From positions 1-48,520 of the forward strand of contig CALLPE010000015.1 of the NCBI GenBank assembly GCA_938015445.1: 48,520 nucleotides of DNA, in the 5' to 3' direction. Positions 45,125 to 48,520 of this stretch are shown here, piece by piece. Positions within the stretch are counted from its first letter, which is position 1. Every line of letters starts with the position of its first letter. A program made the position numbers and the translations under genes. The notes under the pieces are model-generated. The model saw only the letters and a program-made list of their open reading frames with translations. It was not told the DNA's origin and did no database searches. Source of the stretch: an uncultured Pirellulales bacterium (lineage in GTDB: Bacteria; Planctomycetota; Planctomycetia; Pirellulales; Thermoguttaceae).

Positions 45125-46117
45125 TCAACCGCCGATTTTGTGCATGGGCCGATCGGCTGGCGTCAGGTGTGCGTCGTCGCGGCCGCGTGCAAGTTTTTTC
45201 GCTCCGACACATCGTTGGAACAAGTCGACTAATTGTTCGTCGCTGCCGCCAGCCCGAAGCACTGCTCGCAGGTCTTCTCCACAAGCAGCGAACAGGCAGT
45301 TGCGCAGTTTTCCGTCGGCCGTTAGGCGCAGCCGGTCGCAGTGGTCGCAAAACGGATTGCTGACTGCGCTGACCACGCCGAGGGTGCCTCCGCCGTCGCG
45401 GTACCGATACTGTCGGGCTGGCCCGTGTTGCGCCCCGGCTACTGGCTCTAGCGGCCCTAGTTCCGCTTCTACCAAGGCCAGGATTTGTTTGGCTTCGAGC
45501 ACCAGTTCGGGCTGCCAGCGGCGGGCGTTATCTAGCGGCATGAACTCGATAAAGCGCAGTTCCAACTGTTTTTCGCGTGCGAAGCGGGCCAAGTGGATTA
45601 TCTGCGACTCGCTGATACCCCGAATCGCCACCGCGTTGAGCTTGATGTGCCGAAAACCGGCCTCCTGCGCCGCTTCGATCCCCCGCAGCACGCGGCCCAG
45701 CAGGTCGCGGTGGGTAAGCTGGCGGAAGGTTTCCGGGCTGAGCGAGTCCAGGCTGATGTTTAGCCGCGAAAGTCCGGCTGCTTTTAGCCGTGGGGCGAAG
45801 CATTCCAGCAAAGTGCCGTTGGTGGTCATATCGACTTCCGTCACACCCGGCACGCCGACAAGCATCGACACCAATTGATCCACGTCGCTGCGCAGCAGCG
45901 GTTCGCCTCCGGTCAGGCGCAGTTTGCCGATGCCCAGCGCGGCACCCACCCGTGCCACGCGCACTATCTCCTCGAAACGCAGCAACTGGCTGCGCGGTAA
46001 AAAACCGTTGGCCCCGGAACCGATACAGTACGCGCAGCGGATGTTGCATCGGTCGGTGACCGAAATCCGCATTTGCGTGTGAACTCGGCCGAAGCGATCT
46101 ATCAGGTTCACAGTCAC
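45125..46117 (-). CDS. moaA: GTP 3',8-cyclase
   Basis: A 330-residue radical SAM enzyme, the first step of molybdenum cofactor synthesis. The SAM cluster ligands are Cys24, Cys28 and Cys31 (CNIRCAYC); the substrate-side cluster has Cys257, Cys260 and Cys274; LTGGEPLLR, TTNGTLL and ISLDSL are typical; and it ends in the GlyGly needed for activity. It starts at GTG (46117). After CAYC it reads IGSGANGF rather than the more usual MP run, a small deviation. No other moa gene is in the window. Confidence 0.96.
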   Translation of the reverse strand: MTVNLIDRFGRVHTQMRISVTDRCNIRCAYCIGSGANGFLPRSQLLRFEEIVRVARVGAALGIGKLRLTGGEPLLRSDVDQLVSMLVGVPGVTEVDMTTNGTLLECFAPRLKAAGLSRLNISLDSLSPETFRQLTHRDLLGRVLRGIEAAQEAGFRHIKLNAVAIRGISESQIIHLARFAREKQLELRFIEFMPLDNARRWQPELVLEAKQILALVEAELGPLEPVAGAQHGPARQYRYRDGGGTLGVVSAVSNPFCDHCDRLRLTADGKLRNCLFAACGEDLRAVLRAGGSDEQLVDLFQRCVGAKKLARGRDDAHLTPADRPMHKIGG

Positions 46118-46453
46118 GTGCTATCCAGTGCCATCACCGTGCTGCCGTTGGCGTGTGGCAGTGTGCCGATGGACGCCACGGCCCGACGCCACAGCTCGAC
46201 TTCGCGGCCCCACGCCACAGCCCGACGCCGCACAGCGCGCCGGCTTTGCGACCAAATGCCCCGGAAAAATCCGGAACATCTGCTCTGCCAAAGCTGCGCT
46301 TGCCATCATTATTCGGTGGCCATGGCCTTTTGCAAAGTCCTGTGGATAGCCGCCGTTTTTCTCAGCGCTGCTGTTTGGGGGTGGAGGCGGTTATTGCGCT
46401 GGCGCTCGACCTGCCAGGCGGGCCAATGCCATGCCGGCCGAGGTGGGTGGCGG
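46118..46453. other. spacer between trpE and moaA
   Basis: A 336-base gap with a decayed GCCCGACGCCACAGC-type repeat (46184-46240). No gene. Confidence 0.5.
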
Positions 46454-47980
46454 CTATTGGTTCGGGCAGTCCTGCTCGGCGGCTTCGATGGCCTTGAGCA
46501 ACCCGCGGGCCTTGTTGAGTGTTTCGTGCCATTCGTTGGTGGGGATGCTATCGGCCACGATGCCTGCCCCGGCCTGCACGTAGGCGGTATTGTCGTGGAT
46601 GACGATCGTCCGCAGGGCGATGCACGTATCCATATTGCCGTTGAAATCGAAGTAGCCGACTGCTCCGGCGTATGGTCCGCGCCGATGCGGCTCCAGTTCG
46701 TCGATGATCTGCATCGCCCGCACCTTCGGCGCCCCGGTTACCGTTCCGGCAGGCAGGCAGGCTTGCAGGGCGTCGAAGGCAGTGCGTCCTGGGGCCAACT
46801 CGCCGCTGACGTTCGAGGTGATGTGCATCACATGGCTGTAGCGCTCGATGGTCATCACGTCGGTCAGTTTCACCGAGCGGTAGCGCGAAACCCGTCCCAC
46901 GTCGTTCCGCCCCAGATCGACCAGCATTACGTGTTCGGCCCGTTCCTTGGGGTCGGCCAGCAGATCCTCGGCCAGCCGCTGGTCTTCTTCTTCGGTCTGA
47001 CCGCGGCGCCGCGTCCCGGCCAATGGCCGCACCGTGATCTGCCGGTTCACTACCCGCACCATCACCTCCGGCGAACTGCCCACCAGCGTGACGCTGGGCG
47101 TCCGCAGATAGAACATGAACGGGCTGGGGTTGATCACCCGCAGACGACGGTATATCTCGAACGGATGACACCGGATCGGCGTTTCCAGCCGCTGGCTGAT
47201 CACCACCTGGAAAATATCTCCGGCGCGGATGTACTCTACGCAGCGGGCCACCGCCCGCTCGAACGACTCCTGCGTAAAGTTCGAGCGATACGGTATGCGC
47301 ACATCGCTTTGCGGGCAGATGTCCACCGGCTTCAGATGGCACGGCGCTACGTCCAGTTGCTCTACCAGACGATCCACCCGCCGACATGCCTTGGCGTAGG
47401 CTTGGGCCGGGTCGTCGCCCGGTTTTTCCAGCCGCCCCATGGCCACCACGATCAACGCCTTGGTCACGTTGTCGAAGACCACCATCTGATCGTAGAAGGC
47501 GAAGGCCATATCGGGCACATGGCGGTCGTCGGGCGGCGCGTGCGGTAGATGCTCGAAGTAGCGCACCGTGTCGTAGCCGGCGTATCCTACCGCCCCGCTG
47601 CAAAACGGCGGCAATTCCGGCAGCCCGACTGCCCGTACCGCCTCCACCCGCCGCCGCAACTCCTCCAGCGGGTTGGCTAGCTCGTATTGCCGCGTGACCA
47701 GCGTGGGCACACCCGCCGCCGATATGCCTGTGTAAGCGTTGGTGGTGATCCGCGTGCCGTAGGCCTCGATCTCGAAAAACGGATCGATCGCCAAAAAACT
47801 ATAACGGCCCACCTTTTCGCCGCCGACCACGCTTTCGAACAAACACGCGCACCGGCCGGCGTCCAGCTTGTGAAACGCACTGACCGGCGTAAGCGCGTCG
47901 CTGAGCAAGCGGCGGTAAACGGGCACCAGCGCCCCATCGGCCGCCAGGCGGCAGAATGTTTGCAAGTCTGGATAGTGCAT
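46454..47980 (-). CDS. trpE: anthranilate synthase component I
   Basis: A 508-residue chorismate-using enzyme, the first step of tryptophan synthesis. MHYPDLQTFCRLA is a usual TrpE start, so the ATG at 47980 is taken over 48019. The feedback-site element LLSDALTPVSAFHKL is present; catalytic landmarks are RAGDIFQVVISQR, TLVGSSPEVMVRV, TVRPLAGTRRRG, HVMLVDLGRNDVGRV and TVTGAPKVRAMQIIDELEP. The glutaminase subunit trpG is not adjacent, unlike in many bacteria. Confidence 0.96.
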   Translation of the reverse strand: MHYPDLQTFCRLAADGALVPVYRRLLSDALTPVSAFHKLDAGRCACLFESVVGGEKVGRYSFLAIDPFFEIEAYGTRITTNAYTGISAAGVPTLVTRQYELANPLEELRRRVEAVRAVGLPELPPFCSGAVGYAGYDTVRYFEHLPHAPPDDRHVPDMAFAFYDQMVVFDNVTKALIVVAMGRLEKPGDDPAQAYAKACRRVDRLVEQLDVAPCHLKPVDICPQSDVRIPYRSNFTQESFERAVARCVEYIRAGDIFQVVISQRLETPIRCHPFEIYRRLRVINPSPFMFYLRTPSVTLVGSSPEVMVRVVNRQITVRPLAGTRRRGQTEEEDQRLAEDLLADPKERAEHVMLVDLGRNDVGRVSRYRSVKLTDVMTIERYSHVMHITSNVSGELAPGRTAFDALQACLPAGTVTGAPKVRAMQIIDELEPHRRGPYAGAVGYFDFNGNMDTCIALRTIVIHDNTAYVQAGAGIVADSIPTNEWHETLNKARGLLKAIEAAEQDCPNQ

Positions 47981-48004
47981 CGGTTGGCTAACCAAGTGAA
48001 GCCG

Positions 48005-48030
48005 ACAATCGCCCGCCACAATCGCCCGAC
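48005..48030. repeat. 13-bp tandem duplication upstream of trpE
   Basis: ACAATCGCCCGCC (48005-48017) is followed by ACAATCGCCCGAC (48018-48030), ahead of the trpE start. Confidence 0.85.
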
Positions 48031-48129
48031 GATTGCTGCTTTTTGCGCATCTACACCCGAAAGCTTAGCAAGCACACCGCTGGCAAACAACCACGGGCAT
48101 TTTTCTTAGTAGCTACACGGGCGGGGTAC

Positions 48130-48158
48130 TTGACTGCATTAATCAGATGGGGTATAAT
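48130..48158 (+). promoter_or_regulatory. near-perfect sigma70 promoter directed at the terminal repeats
   Basis: TTGACT (48130-48135), a 17-base spacer, and TATAAT (48153-48158, perfect). It reads rightward, away from trpE, with a start near 48165. No protein gene follows in the window, only the structured stretch and the 33-bp repeats. Confidence 0.8.
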
Positions 48159-48164
48159 CGGGCC

Positions 48165-48361
48165 ATATAAAGCTACATGGTCTTTGACAAGTCGAACTGT
48201 CGCCGATAGCGGCTAAAAAGAGCCGGCCGACGAGAGTTGCACGTCAGGATACATCGACAGTCTTGACCTCTGCGCCGACAAATGTTGGCAGACTCTCGTC
48301 ATCTAACCGGCGAGCTTGAAAAAAGCTGTGCCGGTTACCGGTGAGTCGATCTCGATTTTTT
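48165..48361 (+). ncRNA. putative structured RNA upstream of the repeat array
   Basis: The stretch behind the promoter can fold as follows. An outer stem GACGAGAGT/ACTCTCGTC (48229-48237 with 48292-48300) encloses two hairpins: GTCAGGAT/GTCTTGAC (48243-48250 with 48260-48267, two G-U pairs) and GCCGACA/TGTTGGC (48274-48280 with 48283-48289, one G-U pair). Next comes hairpin TAACCGGC/GCCGGTTA (48304-48311 with 48330-48337) with inner stem AGCTT/AAGCT and a GAAAA loop. A T6 run ends at 48361. No known RNA family was recognised. It may be a separate small RNA or the array leader. Confidence 0.4.
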
Positions 48362-48412
48362 GGTGTTAGCAGGTGCCGTGAGTAGGTGGTACGAGCGGGT
48401 TATCGGGCCAAA

Positions 48413-48520
48413 TTAGTCAGCGGCGACTAAACGGTCAGGCGCACCGCCACCAAACATTATAATTCCGCCCTCGTGTTTTAGTCAGCGGCGACTAAACGGT
48501 CAGGCGCACCACAAAGAAAA
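48413..48520. CRISPR. putative CRISPR array, two repeats, cut by the window end
   Basis: Two identical 33-bp repeats (48413-48445 and 48478-48510) flank a 32-bp unrelated spacer (48446-48477); a second spacer begins at 48511. The repeat opens with TTAGTCAGCGGCGACTAA, a perfect 6-bp stem with a 6-base loop, followed by 15 bases ending GGCGCACC. Repeat and spacer lengths and the palindrome fit CRISPR. No earlier copy lies upstream, so this would be an array end. Two repeats alone cannot exclude a 65-bp tandem repeat, and no cas gene is visible. Confidence 0.55.

Noticed and set aside
48271..48279. Possible anti-repeat (TGCGCCGAC) for the array repeat
   Set aside because: Only 9 pairs with a bulge in GC-rich sequence; expected by chance often enough, so tracrRNA identity is not claimed.
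48165..48361. Structured stretch considered as a trpE leader, T-box or attenuator
   Set aside because: The good promoter reads away from trpE, and no T-box sequence or Trp-codon leader peptide was seen on the minus strand.

Overview
The window looks like chromosomal DNA of a planctomycete, probably of the Pirellula or Thermogutta type. The evidence is a GC-rich sequence, a PEP-CTERM protease (28591-29544), a secreted protein built from 16-residue YTV-type repeats (29931-31346), an ABC permease fused to a CPBP protease (window start), a zinc-ribbon membrane protein of planctomycete style, and a 72-residue lipoprotein (42778-42996) of a kind I associate with this phylum. No rRNA, tRNA, transposase, integrase or phage gene was seen. 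About 36 protein genes are supported.

Layout. 1-10.1 kb holds housekeeping and envelope genes: an ABC-2/CPBP fusion, ispD with a methyltransferase, a zinc-ribbon membrane protein, a GT4 glycosyltransferase, a FemAB/CelD-like acetyltransferase, bacterioferritin and a URO-D family protein. 10.1-23.1 kb is a minus-strand respiratory operon, nuoF-G-H-I-J-K-L-M-N, with a SagB-type nitroreductase gene translationally coupled to its 3' end. It encodes the NADH-entry subunit F, Fe-S subunits G and I and all membrane subunits except NuoA; nuoABCDE are not in the window. 23.7-28.2 kb holds a class II photolyase, rsmE and a trpB2-type tryptophan synthase gene. 28.6-38.2 kb is the exported-protein part: PEP-CTERM protease, YTV-repeat protein, a dipeptide-epimerase-like enzyme, a pectate-lyase-3 beta-helix protein, a zinc-type URO-D/MtaA-like protein and an 835-residue protein resembling rhamnogalacturonan lyases. 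38.5-48 kb holds an SLC13 permease, an orphan zinc anti-sigma factor, pyrD, a small lipoprotein, an HU protein, a YkgJ Cys-cluster protein, moaA and trpE.

The last 390 bases are the most unusual part. A near-perfect sigma70 promoter (TTGACT-N17-TATAAT, 48130-48158) points rightward into a stretch that can fold into four hairpins or stems, followed by two identical 33-bp repeats around a 32-bp unrelated spacer. A third element begins as the window ends. This looks like the leader end of a CRISPR array, possibly with its own structured RNA. No cas gene is in view, so this stays a hypothesis.

A second theme is repetitive sequence drift. Short tandem duplications (8 to 34 bp) lie in many spacers and several straddle stop codons (ispD, the first URO-D gene, the small lipoprotein). 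Low-complexity inserts or tails occur in otherwise conserved proteins (GT4, NuoL, NuoM, NuoK, NuoJ, NuoI, the acetyltransferase, HU). Several promoters match the E. coli sigma70 consensus well with 16 to 17-bp spacing (nuoF, HU, the SLC13 permease, the terminal RNA).
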